This document shows, in pieces, positions 26,054-34,076 of a stretch of 64,000 nucleotides of DNA. A program made the position numbers and the translations under genes. Origin of the DNA: Bin87 sp963692995 (lineage in GTDB: Bacteria; Chloroflexota; Dehalococcoidia; Lucifugimonadales; UBA3495); contig OY843611.1 of assembly GCA_963692995.1 (NCBI GenBank), forward strand, positions 2,356,001-2,420,000, in the 5' to 3' direction. Position 1 is the stretch's first letter, and every line of letters starts with the position of its first letter. The notes beneath the pieces were generated by a model, which was not told where the DNA came from, searched no databases, and was given only the letters and a program-made list of their open reading frames with translations.

Positions 26054-27667
26054 ATGACGATGCACTACGAACTGCTGGCCCACCGCATCCTGGAACGGGC
26101 GGCGACTCAGTTTCCCAATAAGCGCATCATCACCCGCGTGGGCGAAGGCGCTCATCGTTACACCTATGCCGATATGTTCGCCCGCACGGCCCGGTTGGGA
26201 AACGCCCTGCGCGAACTGGGTGTTGGCGTAGGCGACCGGGTGGGAACCTTCGCCTGGAACAACTACCGGCACCTGGAAGCCTACTTCGCCCCGCCCACCA
26301 TTGGCGCCGTGGTCCATACCATCAACATCCGCTTGGCCCCCGACGACATGGCCTACATCATCAACCATGCCGGCGACAAGGCCCTGCTGATCGACCCGGA
26401 CCTCGTACCGTTGATCGAAGCCATTTACGACCGCCTGACCACCGTGCAGCATTTCGTGATCCTGGCCCATCCGGACGAAGTATCCACCACGCTGCCCAAC
26501 GCCATCGCCTACGAAACCATCCTGGATGCAGCATCCGCCGAGTACAACCCGGCAAGCGTTGACGAATACGCCACCATGGGTCTTTGCTACACCTCCGCCA
26601 CCACCGGCCTGCCCAAAGGCGTCGCCTACTCCCACCGGGCGGTGTATCTCCATTCCATGGCTTCCGCCGCCGTGGACGTGCTGGCCCTGTCCGAGCGAGA
26701 CCGGGTCATGGCCATCGTTCCCATGTTCCACGCCAACTGTTGGGGCCTGCCTTACAGTTCCACCATGGTCGGCGCCGACCAGATTTTTCCCGGCGCTCGT
26801 CCCGACCCCAGGGTAATCTGCGAGCTGGTGGAGAGCGAAGGCGTAACCTTCAGCGCCGGCGTACCCACCATCTGGATCGGCGTGCTGGATTACCTGCAAC
26901 GCGCCGGCGTCGAATACGACCTCTCTTCCCTGAAACAAATTATCAGCGGCGGTTCCGCCGTTCCCCTGGCTATATTGCAAGCGTATCGGGAACAGCTGGG
27001 CGTTGAGATAGTACACGCTTACGGCATGACCGAGGCCGCGCCGCTTATTTCGGTGAACCGACGGCGCACCTGGCTGGACGACCTTTCTGATACGGAACAA
27101 TTGGCCCTTTCCGCCAAACAGGGCGTAATCGCTCCCGGCATCGAGATGAAGCTGGTGGATGAAAACGGCGCCACTGCGCCGTGGGACGGCGAGGAGCGCG
27201 GCGAGCTCCGGTTCCGCGGCCCGTGGGTCGCCGACGAATACGTGAACGACGCGCGCAGCGCCGAGACCTTCGTGGACGGCTGGTATCACAGCGGCGACAT
27301 CGCCTCCATCGATCCTGACGGCTATATCCAAATTGTGGACCGGGTCAAAGACATGGTGAAAAGCGGCGGCGAGTGGATCTCCTCTGTCGATCTGGAGTCC
27401 GCGATCATGGCCCACCCCGGCGTGCTGGAAGCCGCCGTAATCGCCATACCACACGCTCAATGGCAGGAACGGCCCCTGGCCTGCGTGGTGCCCCGCGCCA
27501 ATGCCGCGGCCCCCCTCACCAAGGATGTCATTCTCGATTTCATCCGGCCCGACTTTGCCCGCTGGTGGCTGCCCGACGATGTAGTGTTCATCGACGAAAT
27601 CCCCAAGACCAGCGTGGGCAAGTTCGACAAAAAGGCGCTGCGCGAGCGGTTCGACAGCCACGGCTGA
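26054..27667 (+). CDS. AMP-forming acyl-CoA synthetase
   Basis: A 537-residue adenylate-forming enzyme that activates a carboxylic acid to its CoA thioester. The P-loop-like motif is YTSATTGLPKGVAYSHRA, the A5 motif is YGMTEAAPLISV, the hinge is in YHSGDIASIDPDG ... VDRVKDMVKSGGEWIS, and the catalytic Lys is in PKTSVGKFDKK. The best fit is the medium/long-chain fatty acid CoA ligase branch. GGGAG lies 7 nt before ATG 26054; a second ATG is two codons later. The ccm genes begin 9 nt after its stop, so they may be read from the same transcript. Confidence 0.92.
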   Translation: MTMHYELLAHRILERAATQFPNKRIITRVGEGAHRYTYADMFARTARLGNALRELGVGVGDRVGTFAWNNYRHLEAYFAPPTIGAVVHTINIRLAPDDMAYIINHAGDKALLIDPDLVPLIEAIYDRLTTVQHFVILAHPDEVSTTLPNAIAYETILDAASAEYNPASVDEYATMGLCYTSATTGLPKGVAYSHRAVYLHSMASAAVDVLALSERDRVMAIVPMFHANCWGLPYSSTMVGADQIFPGARPDPRVICELVESEGVTFSAGVPTIWIGVLDYLQRAGVEYDLSSLKQIISGGSAVPLAILQAYREQLGVEIVHAYGMTEAAPLISVNRRRTWLDDLSDTEQLALSAKQGVIAPGIEMKLVDENGATAPWDGEERGELRFRGPWVADEYVNDARSAETFVDGWYHSGDIASIDPDGYIQIVDRVKDMVKSGGEWISSVDLESAIMAHPGVLEAAVIAIPHAQWQERPLACVVPRANAAAPLTKDVILDFIRPDFARWWLPDDVVFIDEIPKTSVGKFDKKALRERFDSHG

Positions 27668-27676
27668 TTCGCCGGC

Positions 27677-28384
27677 ATGAATGTCGCGTCCTCCGGGGTT
27701 GCCGCTATTTCCGCCGCCGGGGTTCGCAAGGACTACGGCGACCGGGCGGTGCTTCGCGGGATAGACCTTTCCGTCGGCTGGGGAGAAATTGCCGTGCTCT
27801 TCGGCGCCAACGGGGCGGGCAAGACCACTCTGCTGCGCGTGCTGGCCGGCCTGGCCCGCCCGGACTCCGGATCGGTTCACATCGCCGGCCGGCCCATGGG
27901 ACGCACCGGCGGCGCGGCCCGGCGTCTGGTGGGCTTCGCCGGGCACCAAACCATGCTCTATAACGATCTCACCTGCCGCGAGAACCTGGACTTTTATTGC
28001 AAATTGTACGGCGTCGCCGACCACAGCCGTCGGATCAATCAGGCGCTGGAGCAGCTTGACCTATCCGACCGGGCCGACCGGCGCGTCCGCACCCTGTCCC
28101 ACGGCATGCAAAAACGCCTGTCCATGGCCCGAGCGATCATGCACCAGCCGGCAGTGCTGCTGCTCGACGAGCCGGAAGCCGGCTTGGACACGGCATCCCT
28201 GGAAACGCTGGGCGATCTGCTGCGAGACTGGGCGGCGTCTGGGAGGTCCGCGCTGCTCACCACCCACAACGCAGCGGTCGGACTGGCCTGGGCGGGACGG
28301 GCGCTGACGCTGGCCGGAGGGCAGGTAGCGCGCGATACGCCGGCAGACGCGGCAGCAGCATCCGAATTGGGGATGCTACAATGA
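27677..28384 (+). CDS. ccmA: Heme exporter ATP-binding protein CcmA
   Basis: A 235-residue ABC ATPase with Walker A FGANGAGKTTLL, signature LSHGMQKRLSMARAI and Walker B VLLLDEPEAGLD. With CcmB and CcmC it releases heme-loaded CcmE during cytochrome c maturation. It is first in the ccm cluster and overlaps the next small gene by ATGA (28381-28384). Confidence 0.88.
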   Translation: MNVASSGVAAISAAGVRKDYGDRAVLRGIDLSVGWGEIAVLFGANGAGKTTLLRVLAGLARPDSGSVHIAGRPMGRTGGAARRLVGFAGHQTMLYNDLTCRENLDFYCKLYGVADHSRRINQALEQLDLSDRADRRVRTLSHGMQKRLSMARAIMHQPAVLLLDEPEAGLDTASLETLGDLLRDWAASGRSALLTTHNAAVGLAWAGRALTLAGGQVARDTPADAAAASELGMLQ

Positions 28385-28812
28385 ACCTGTCGGACCTCCC
28401 CAACGAACTATCGGAACGGGGAATTTGGTGGCAAGTTGGCGGATTCACCATCACGGGCTGCGTCAGCGTAGCCATACTGCAAATCTGGGAAGGCTCCGAC
28501 TTCTGGGCATACCACAGTTTTAAAATCGCAGCAAAAGACCTTTACTGGCTGTTCATTCTACCGCTGGCCGGGGCAATTGAAGGAGTGCGCAAATTGTTTG
28601 AAAAGGCCTCTGCAATCAGAGCGGCGCAACGCGCGAAAATCCGAGAAAGAGGACGTGAAGAAGGACGCAAAGCGGCTCTCGCCGAGGTGCGCGACCGCTT
28701 GCATAGCGCCGCAGAGCAATTCCAGCAGAAAGACTTGGCTACCGGAGCCCCTATCCTCACCCCAGAGGTCATCGATTTCTTGCTTGGCGAATCTACCGAC
28801 TCCAGCGCATAG
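28381..28812 (+). CDS. Unknown membrane protein inserted between ccmA and ccmB
   Basis: A 143-residue protein with two likely membrane helices (about residues 19-36 and 51-68), then a charged coiled coil (about 72-118, rich in Arg/Glu/Ala) and a short acidic tail. Its ATG overlaps the ccmA stop, and ccmB starts 42 nt downstream, so it is translated with the ccm operon. I do not recognise a family, and it has no heme-ligand motif such as CxxCH. A scaffold or regulator of the CcmAB complex is a guess from position only. Confidence 0.75.
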   Translation: MNLSDLPNELSERGIWWQVGGFTITGCVSVAILQIWEGSDFWAYHSFKIAAKDLYWLFILPLAGAIEGVRKLFEKASAIRAAQRAKIRERGREEGRKAALAEVRDRLHSAAEQFQQKDLATGAPILTPEVIDFLLGESTDSSA

Positions 28813-28853
28813 CGGCTTCCCCGGCTCCTCGCGCTGCGCCTGCTGCCTTTGCA

Positions 28854-29528
28854 ATGGGGTTGCTCCGTGCCACACTCGCCATCGCTTGGAAAGACCTCCG
28901 CCTGGAATTCCGGTCTCGCGACACCATTGTCTCCGCCCTGGTGTTCGGGCTGATCGTGGTCGTCGTATTCAACTTCGGCCTGAACCGAACACCCGGAAGC
29001 CTGGAACCCGTCGCCCCCGGCTTACTTTGGGTTGCCTACGCCTTCATCGGAGTTCTGGCCATGAACCGGGCCTTTTCCCGCGAGATGGAACAGGGCGGCC
29101 TGGACGGATTGCTCGCTGCGCCCATCAGCCGCGACTCCATCTTCCTGGGCAAGGTGTTGAGCAGCGTCGTGTTCATGCTGCTTATCGAGGCCATCCTGCT
29201 GCCCATATTTGCCGTTATGCTGGGGCTGCCGGCGTTGTCTCCCGTCTTGGGGCTCGTCATCCTGCTGGCCACCGTCGGGTTCGCCGCCGTCGGGACATTT
29301 TTTGCCGGCATGGCCGCGCAGACCCGATCTCGCGAAATCCTGCTGCCGGTGCTCTTCTTCCCGGTCGTCGTGCCCGTCATCATCGCCGCGGTGGAAGCAT
29401 CCGCGCTGGTTTTGCAGGGCGGTCCGATGCAGCCGGTGTGGACCCGATGGCTGCCGTTGCTGGTGGTGTTCGACGCCCTCTTTTTGGTAATATGTTCCTG
29501 GATTTTCGGATTCATTTTCGAGGGATAA
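28854..29528 (+). CDS. ccmB: Heme exporter permease CcmB
   Basis: A 224-residue membrane protein with six helices. AWKDLRLEFRSRDTIVSALVFG at the N-terminus and FSREMEQGGLDGLLAAPISRDSIFLGK are characteristic (read in parts). It forms the membrane part of the CcmAB transporter that frees holo-CcmE from CcmC. A start at 28854 matches the family's length, though the SD is weak. Confidence 0.92.
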   Translation: MGLLRATLAIAWKDLRLEFRSRDTIVSALVFGLIVVVVFNFGLNRTPGSLEPVAPGLLWVAYAFIGVLAMNRAFSREMEQGGLDGLLAAPISRDSIFLGKVLSSVVFMLLIEAILLPIFAVMLGLPALSPVLGLVILLATVGFAAVGTFFAGMAAQTRSREILLPVLFFPVVVPVIIAAVEASALVLQGGPMQPVWTRWLPLLVVFDALFLVICSWIFGFIFEG

Positions 29529-29534
29529 CCTAGA

Positions 29535-30269
29535 TTGGCGGCGATAGCGAGCCGACCGGAAAACAAAGCATCCTGGCGCGCGGCAGTACGAGACGCGCGC
29601 CTTTGGCTGTTGCTTTTGACTGTGGCGCTGACGCTGGTGGACGGCTACCTGATTTTCGTCGTCGCCCCCACTGACGAGGTTCTGGGGCACATTCAACGCA
29701 TCTTCTACGTCCACGTTCCCATTTCAATACTGTCCTTCCTCGGCTTCCTGATCTGCGCGGTGGCCGGTGTCGGTTACCTTATACGGCGCACCGAGGTCTG
29801 GGATCGCCTGGCCCACGCCTCCGCCGAGGTTGGAGTGGTGTTTGTGACCTTGGCGCTGATAACCGGTGTCATCTGGGCCCGCCCGGTTTGGGGGGTGTGG
29901 TGGACTTGGGAACCGCGGCTCACCACTACATTGATCCTCTGGTTGATCTATGTTGCCTACCTGATGATTCGCCACTACGCTCCCACCCCGCAACAAGGCC
30001 GGTCCTGGTCGGCGGTGGTGGGCATCATTGGCTTCATCGACGTGCCAATCGTGTATTACTCGGTGCAGTGGTGGCGCTCAATCCATCCGGTGCAGGTAAT
30101 CGGCCCGGAAGCCGCCGACGACGCGCTGGAACCCATCATGGCCCGAATCGTCATTTTCTCCATGCTGGCGCTGCTGGCGCTTTTCACTTACCTGCTGATG
30201 GAACGCATGGCGCTGCGGGCCGCCGAGGATACCGTGGCCCAGCTGCGCCGGGACAGTGCAGCTGATTGA
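29535..30269 (+). CDS. ccmC: Cytochrome c biogenesis protein CcmC
   Basis: A 244-residue heme-handling membrane protein with six helices. The tryptophan-rich WWD domain is visible as WGVWWTWEPRLTTTLILW; here the usual Asp is Glu126 followed by Pro. Heme-ligand histidines lie in FYVHVP and WWRSIHP. It attaches heme to CcmE. The start is TTG at 29535, six bases after the ccmB stop, with GAGGGAT upstream. Confidence 0.92.
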   Translation: MAAIASRPENKASWRAAVRDARLWLLLLTVALTLVDGYLIFVVAPTDEVLGHIQRIFYVHVPISILSFLGFLICAVAGVGYLIRRTEVWDRLAHASAEVGVVFVTLALITGVIWARPVWGVWWTWEPRLTTTLILWLIYVAYLMIRHYAPTPQQGRSWSAVVGIIGFIDVPIVYYSVQWWRSIHPVQVIGPEAADDALEPIMARIVIFSMLALLALFTYLLMERMALRAAEDTVAQLRRDSAAD

Positions 30270-30270
30270 T

Positions 30271-30462
30271 ATGACCGTGCCACCAAATAACATTCCCTTT
30301 CTTTTTGCGGCCTTCGCGGTAATTTGGGCGGTGTTCTTTATCTATGCCGCGTACATGTCGTGGCGCCGCCATTCATTCCAGCGTGAACTACGAGATATTC
30401 AGGAGACCGCCGGTTCTGATCGGCCTTCGGCTGCCGCTGATCAGGATGAAGGCCCGGTATAA
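30271..30462 (+). CDS. ccmD: CcmD-like small membrane protein
   Basis: Sixty-three residues with a single membrane helix (IPFLFAAFAVIWAVFFIYAAYM) followed by a basic stretch (SWRRHSFQRELRDIQE), the layout of CcmD, which stabilises the CcmC-CcmE complex. ATG 30271 starts one base after the ccmC stop; GTG 30256 is a less likely start. Confidence 0.8.
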   Translation: MTVPPNNIPFLFAAFAVIWAVFFIYAAYMSWRRHSFQRELRDIQETAGSDRPSAAADQDEGPV

Positions 30463-30502
30463 TAGACGCCGCAAATCCTCAAACGAGGTTCCCACTCGAA
30501 TC

Positions 30503-31060
30503 ATGCAATCCGAATATCCTGTCAATCAACCGGGTGAAGCCGTCGCCTACGTCCCCGATTTGGAGGTGGAGCGCACCGGCTGGCGCAGCCATCGCACCCG
30601 GCTCATCATCTTGGCCGGCGTAATCGCCTTGGCCGTCACCTACATGGTGTACGCCGCATTCCCTGGCAACACGCTCTACTTCGTGACGGTCAGCGAATTC
30701 CTGGACGACCCCAAGTTGCAGGATGGGCAGACGCTGCGGATTGCCGGGGCCCTTGCGTCCGACACCTTCCGACGCGACACTGGCTCGACCCGGTCCCACT
30801 TCGCCCTGGGCGACAAACTGCCCGACGTACCCGGGGTCTCTCCCGGCAGTCCCCGGTTGCCGGCCAGCTACGTCGGCGTCCTGCCGGACCTTTTCTTCAA
30901 CCCCCACTCCGAGATTATCCTGGAAGGCAACTACGACGCGCAAAGTCAGGTCTTCGCCACCGACAACATCCTGGTCAAATGCCCGTCCAAGTACCAGTCC
31001 ATGACCGCCGAAAATCCTGAAGCAATCCCTGGCGCAGCCGCGCCAGGTGGCGGGTATTGA
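30503..31060 (+). CDS. ccmE: Cytochrome c maturation protein CcmE, C-type
   Basis: A 185-residue heme chaperone: an N-terminal membrane anchor (TRLIILAGVIALAVTYMVYA), then the beta-barrel (VSEFLDDPKLQDGQTLRIAG ... FNPHSEIILEGNYD). The heme-binding motif is C160-P-S-K-Y164, i.e. CxxxY, instead of the HxxxY of proteobacterial CcmE. C-type CcmE is known from archaea and some deltaproteobacteria. The ATG at 30503 follows ccmD by 40 nt. ccmF and ccmH are not in the window, so heme transfer to apocytochromes must rely on genes elsewhere. Confidence 0.9.
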   Translation: MQSEYPVNQPGEAVAYVPDLEVERTGWRSHRTRLIILAGVIALAVTYMVYAAFPGNTLYFVTVSEFLDDPKLQDGQTLRIAGALASDTFRRDTGSTRSHFALGDKLPDVPGVSPGSPRLPASYVGVLPDLFFNPHSEIILEGNYDAQSQVFATDNILVKCPSKYQSMTAENPEAIPGAAAPGGGY

Positions 31061-31086
31061 ACTGATCGAAACTCGACCAACGGAAA

Positions 31087-31120
31087 CGCCCCCCGACTGG
31101 ATCAGTCGGGGGGCGCATTT
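31087..31120 (+). terminator. Terminator after ccmE
   Basis: A perfect 12-bp GC-rich stem, 31087-31098 with 31104-31115, with loop GGATC, followed by CATTTTA. It lies 26 nt after the ccmE stop. Confidence 0.8.
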
Positions 31121-31164
31121 TACGCGGGAAGTATCGACCCGGAGCGCCGGGCCATGTTTATAAG

Positions 31165-31212
31165 CGCTGCCATTCCCGCTTTCGCAGCAATGGCAGGATA
31201 AATTGACGACAC
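31165..31212. mobile_element. Right-end remnant of the MITE-like family
   Basis: CATTCCCGCTTTCGCAGCAATGGCAGGATAA leads into AATTGACGACAC (31201-31212), the same end as the 253-bp element at 15529-15781 with one T missing. No left end was found nearby. Confidence 0.5.
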
Positions 31213-31215
31213 GCC

Positions 31216-32082
31216 CTAGAACGTGTAGGCGTCCATCAATTGTTCCATCGTCCGCTCACGGGCCTTTGCGCGGATATTGTTCATGTTGGTTTCCAGAGAG
31301 CCTCTGGATTCATCCTTGTAGATGATGCCCACCGGCAGGCCGCCCTGCTGCACCAGGTCGTACGCAGCCTGCTTGCTCGAGTAGTCGTGATCTTCCGGTA
31401 TGTCCCAGAGGGCCGGCGCAATGCCTTCCTTGGCGTTGCCCTTGATCAGCTGGAAGGTGTCGTTGTAGGTGACGCACGGCGACTGCACGTGGATCATCGA
31501 CATCCCGTCATGATTCATCCCCTCGCTGATGAGCCGCGCCAGAACCCGGGGCTGACCGGAGAAACCGGACGCAATGAACGAGACGCCCAAGGTGAGGTAC
31601 AGTTCCAGCGGGTCCAGGTCCTCTTCAATCTTGCCGAAGGGGGTGCTGCTGGTCACCGCGCCCATCTCGGTGGTGGGGGAACTCTGGCCCTTGGTCAGAC
31701 CGTACACGCCGTTGTCCATGATGACCGCGGTGACGTTGACGTTACGGGCCGCCTGGGGTGCGATGTGCTCGCCGCCGATGCTCAGGAAGTCGCCGTCGCC
31801 GGCCACTATGATCACGTTCAGTTCCGGCCGGGCCATCTTGACGCCCATGGCTACCGGCAGCGTCCGTCCGTGGATGCCGTGGATGCCGTAGGGTTGCTCG
31901 CCTTCCAGCAGGTGAACGAGGTTGCCGCTGCAACCGATGCCGGCGACCACCACGTTGTTCTCAATGGGCCGGCCGGTTTCCTCCAGCCGGTTGATCATCG
32001 CAAATTCCAGCGCGCGGCGCACGCCGAAGTCGCCGCAGCCGGGACACCATTTGAAGTCGTATTCCGGGTTCTTCTTGCTCAT
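31216..32082 (-). CDS. korB: 2-oxoacid:ferredoxin oxidoreductase, beta subunit
   Basis: A 288-residue TPP-binding subunit. WCPGCGDFGV and GIGCSGN hold cluster/TPP-associated cysteines, HGRTLPVAMGVKMA and VAGDGDFLSIGGEH contain the GDGD TPP-Mg motif. With KorA it decarboxylates a 2-oxoacid, most likely 2-oxoglutarate, to the acyl-CoA and reduces ferredoxin. Its ATG overlaps the korA stop by four bases (ATGA). Pyruvate- or isovalerate-specific enzymes share this build, but sucCD in the same window supports 2-oxoglutarate. Confidence 0.92.
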   Translation of the reverse strand: MSKKNPEYDFKWCPGCGDFGVRRALEFAMINRLEETGRPIENNVVVAGIGCSGNLVHLLEGEQPYGIHGIHGRTLPVAMGVKMARPELNVIIVAGDGDFLSIGGEHIAPQAARNVNVTAVIMDNGVYGLTKGQSSPTTEMGAVTSSTPFGKIEEDLDPLELYLTLGVSFIASGFSGQPRVLARLISEGMNHDGMSMIHVQSPCVTYNDTFQLIKGNAKEGIAPALWDIPEDHDYSSKQAAYDLVQQGGLPVGIIYKDESRGSLETNMNNIRAKARERTMEQLMDAYTF

Positions 32083-33788
32083 ACCCGCGCTGCCTCCCTG
32101 TGATTGGCTGCAATTTCAGTGATGCGGGACACCAGGTCGCTCACCTTGAACGGGAGCCCGGTGTACTGCGTGATGGCTTTGGCCCTGACCTCCTCGGAGC
32201 GCAGGATGCCAGCCCACTGGCCCTGATAGTTCAGCTCCGGCACGATCACCAACTCTTTGGACCGCAGCTCGTCGAGAAGGGCCGGCGGCAACGGGTTGAG
32301 AAACATGGAGTAGTACCAGGCCACATCCACCCCGGCTTCCCGAAGCGCGTCAAAGGCTTCTCGAGTCGGCCCCTTGGAACCGCCCCACGTCATTACCGCG
32401 ATGCTCGCATCGGTATTTTCCGCTTCGTATTTGTCTTCTTCCAGCAGCTTGAGCTTGCTGAACCGGCGCTCCGTCATCTGGATGTGGCGGCTAGCCAAGT
32501 GGGTAGTATCGCCCATCTCATCATGCTCGCTGCCGTTGGCCACATACGCGCCCGGGTATCCCGGCAAGGGCATCGGCGAAAGCTCATGTCCGGAGTAACG
32601 GTGATACCCATTCCCGCCCTCGTAGGTGAGGCGTTCTTCCACCGCAATCTTGCTGAGGTCGGGCCGGGGGATGTTCTGCACCCGCTCGGCCATAGACATC
32701 TCGCTCATCAGGATCACCGGGCCCTGGTAACGCTCGGCCCAGTTGAACGCGTGGGTCGCGGCGTAGAAGCACTCTTCCACCGACCCGGGAGCAATCACCG
32801 GCATCCGCACGTCGCCGTGAGCCGGGTACATGCACGCCATAAGGTCCGATTGCTCCGTCTTGGTGGGCAACCCGGTGGCCGGGCCGCCGCGCTGGACGTC
32901 CACCACCACCAAAGGTATTTCAGCCATCCAGGCGAGACCCAGCCCTTCGCTCATCAGCGATAGGCCCGGGCCGGCGGTGGCGGTCATTGACTTCTTGCCG
33001 GCGTACCCGGCCCCCAGGATCGCCGTGATGGCTTCAATCTCCGAGGAAACCTGGTACGCGAACTTGCCCTCCCCCACCAGGTTGCGCTCCATCCAGAGCA
33101 GGATGGTGGTGGCCGGAGAGATGGGGTAACCGGCATAGAAACCTACGCCGGCGTGGGTAGCGCCCAGGGCGATGGCTTCGTTGCCTTTCAGCATCAACTG
33201 TTGGTAATCCGGCGGGTTTGGCGGCGCCAGATCACCCAGAACGAACCCGCTCTCCGCGGCGTTCTGGCGGCCCAACCGCATCGCCTGGATATTCGATTCA
33301 ATAATCTCGTCGTCGTTGGCGCGGCCCCGCCGGAAGCGCGCTTCCACGAAATCCTCCAGGTACTGCTGGGGCATGTGGACCAGTTGCGCCAGGGCGCCGA
33401 TGACGACCATGTTGGCCGCCCGGTTGTTGCCGGTGGAACGCGCCAGGGAATCGACGGCCAGCCCGAAAGACCTTGGGTCAGTCATCGTGAAGTCGTCGGC
33501 GTTGTAAATGATCACGCCGCCTTCCCGCACTTCCTCAGCATGGGCTTCGTAAGCTTCTTCATTAAATGCGACCAGCACGTCCACCTGGTCGCCTGAGCTC
33601 AAGATCGGCTCAGTACAAATTCGGGCCTGGGTCCAGGTCGGGCCACCAAGAATCTGAGAAGGAAAAGTTGCGTAGGTCAGCGCGTGGTAACCTACCTGGG
33701 TGGAAGCCTGGGCCAGTCCTTCGGCTGAAGTAACGACGCCCTGTCCGCCTTCACCGGCGAACCGGACGACGAAGTCGTTCATCTGCAT
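32079..33788 (-). CDS. korA: 2-oxoacid:ferredoxin oxidoreductase, fused gamma-alpha subunit
   Basis: A 569-residue fusion. Residues 1-190 are the gamma domain (VRFAGEGGQGVVTSAEGLA), and residues 200-569 are the alpha (pyrimidine-binding) domain with GNEAIALGATHAGVGFYAGYPISPAT read in parts, QVSSEIEAITAILGAGYAGK and TATAGPGLSLMSEGLGLAWM. Fused gamma-alpha subunits are common in actinobacteria and Chloroflexota. The ATG at 33788 has GGAGG about 9 nt upstream; ATG 33782 is an alternative. A long leader with a terminator precedes it. Confidence 0.93.
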   Translation of the reverse strand: MQMNDFVVRFAGEGGQGVVTSAEGLAQASTQVGYHALTYATFPSQILGGPTWTQARICTEPILSSGDQVDVLVAFNEEAYEAHAEEVREGGVIIYNADDFTMTDPRSFGLAVDSLARSTGNNRAANMVVIGALAQLVHMPQQYLEDFVEARFRRGRANDDEIIESNIQAMRLGRQNAAESGFVLGDLAPPNPPDYQQLMLKGNEAIALGATHAGVGFYAGYPISPATTILLWMERNLVGEGKFAYQVSSEIEAITAILGAGYAGKKSMTATAGPGLSLMSEGLGLAWMAEIPLVVVDVQRGGPATGLPTKTEQSDLMACMYPAHGDVRMPVIAPGSVEECFYAATHAFNWAERYQGPVILMSEMSMAERVQNIPRPDLSKIAVEERLTYEGGNGYHRYSGHELSPMPLPGYPGAYVANGSEHDEMGDTTHLASRHIQMTERRFSKLKLLEEDKYEAENTDASIAVMTWGGSKGPTREAFDALREAGVDVAWYYSMFLNPLPPALLDELRSKELVIVPELNYQGQWAGILRSEEVRAKAITQYTGLPFKVSDLVSRITEIAANHREAARV

Positions 33789-33877
33789 CTGGAGGTTCCT
33801 CCGAACCGGCAGTAATCTGCGAATTGCCCGCTGGCGCTAATCAAATGACGACTGACGAAGGGGGGCGATGTGGCTAT

Positions 33878-33913
33878 AAAAAACACCATCCCACCGGCAT
33901 GGGGGAAGGTGTT
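33878..33913 (-). terminator. Terminator hairpin inside the kor leader (candidate attenuator)
   Basis: On the minus strand AACACC (33913-33908) pairs with GGTGTT (33887-33882) with an inner CCC/GGG, followed by TTTTTT. It stands about 90 nt before korA and 100 nt after the promoter, so it would cut off kor transcription unless disrupted. GGGGTGT at 33952-33946 can pair with the ACACC..CCCC arm as an antiterminator. Confidence 0.6.
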
Positions 33914-34012
33914 GCTGGTTGCCGTCCTGTGCATCGCGGGTAGAGACACCCCTTCGCGCCGCACTCAATCCAAAGACTGCGAACACGATTGCGCCGAGCG
34001 TATAGCAGACGG

Positions 34013-34042
34013 AATATAGCACCGCATTCTTCGATTTGTCAA
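34013..34042 (-). promoter_or_regulatory. Promoter of the korAB operon
   Basis: Minus strand TTGACA (34042-34037), 18-nt spacer, TATATT (34018-34013). This predicts a leader of about 220 nt before korA. It overlaps the region upstream of the divergent GT2 gene. Confidence 0.75.
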
Positions 34043-34062
34043 TTTTGCCAACTCGGCCCTGA

Positions 34063-34068
34063 TATAAT
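34063..34068 (+). promoter_or_regulatory. -10 box of the GT2 gene, probably leaderless
   Basis: TATAAT ends 8 nt before the ATG at 34077 and no SD lies between. TTGTCA at 34036-34041 is a possible -35 with a long 21-nt spacing. Confidence 0.6.
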
Positions 34069-34076
34069 CTCACCCT

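Noticed and set aside
25955..28024. Long open minus-strand frame opposite the acyl-CoA ligase
   Set aside because: Shadow frame with no recognisable domain; the plus strand carries the AMP-binding motifs.
33880..33960. SAM-I/IV riboswitch in the korAB leader
   Set aside because: Only GGCAACC matches; the P1/P2 and GGTGC-AA parts cannot be aligned, so I report just a candidate attenuator.
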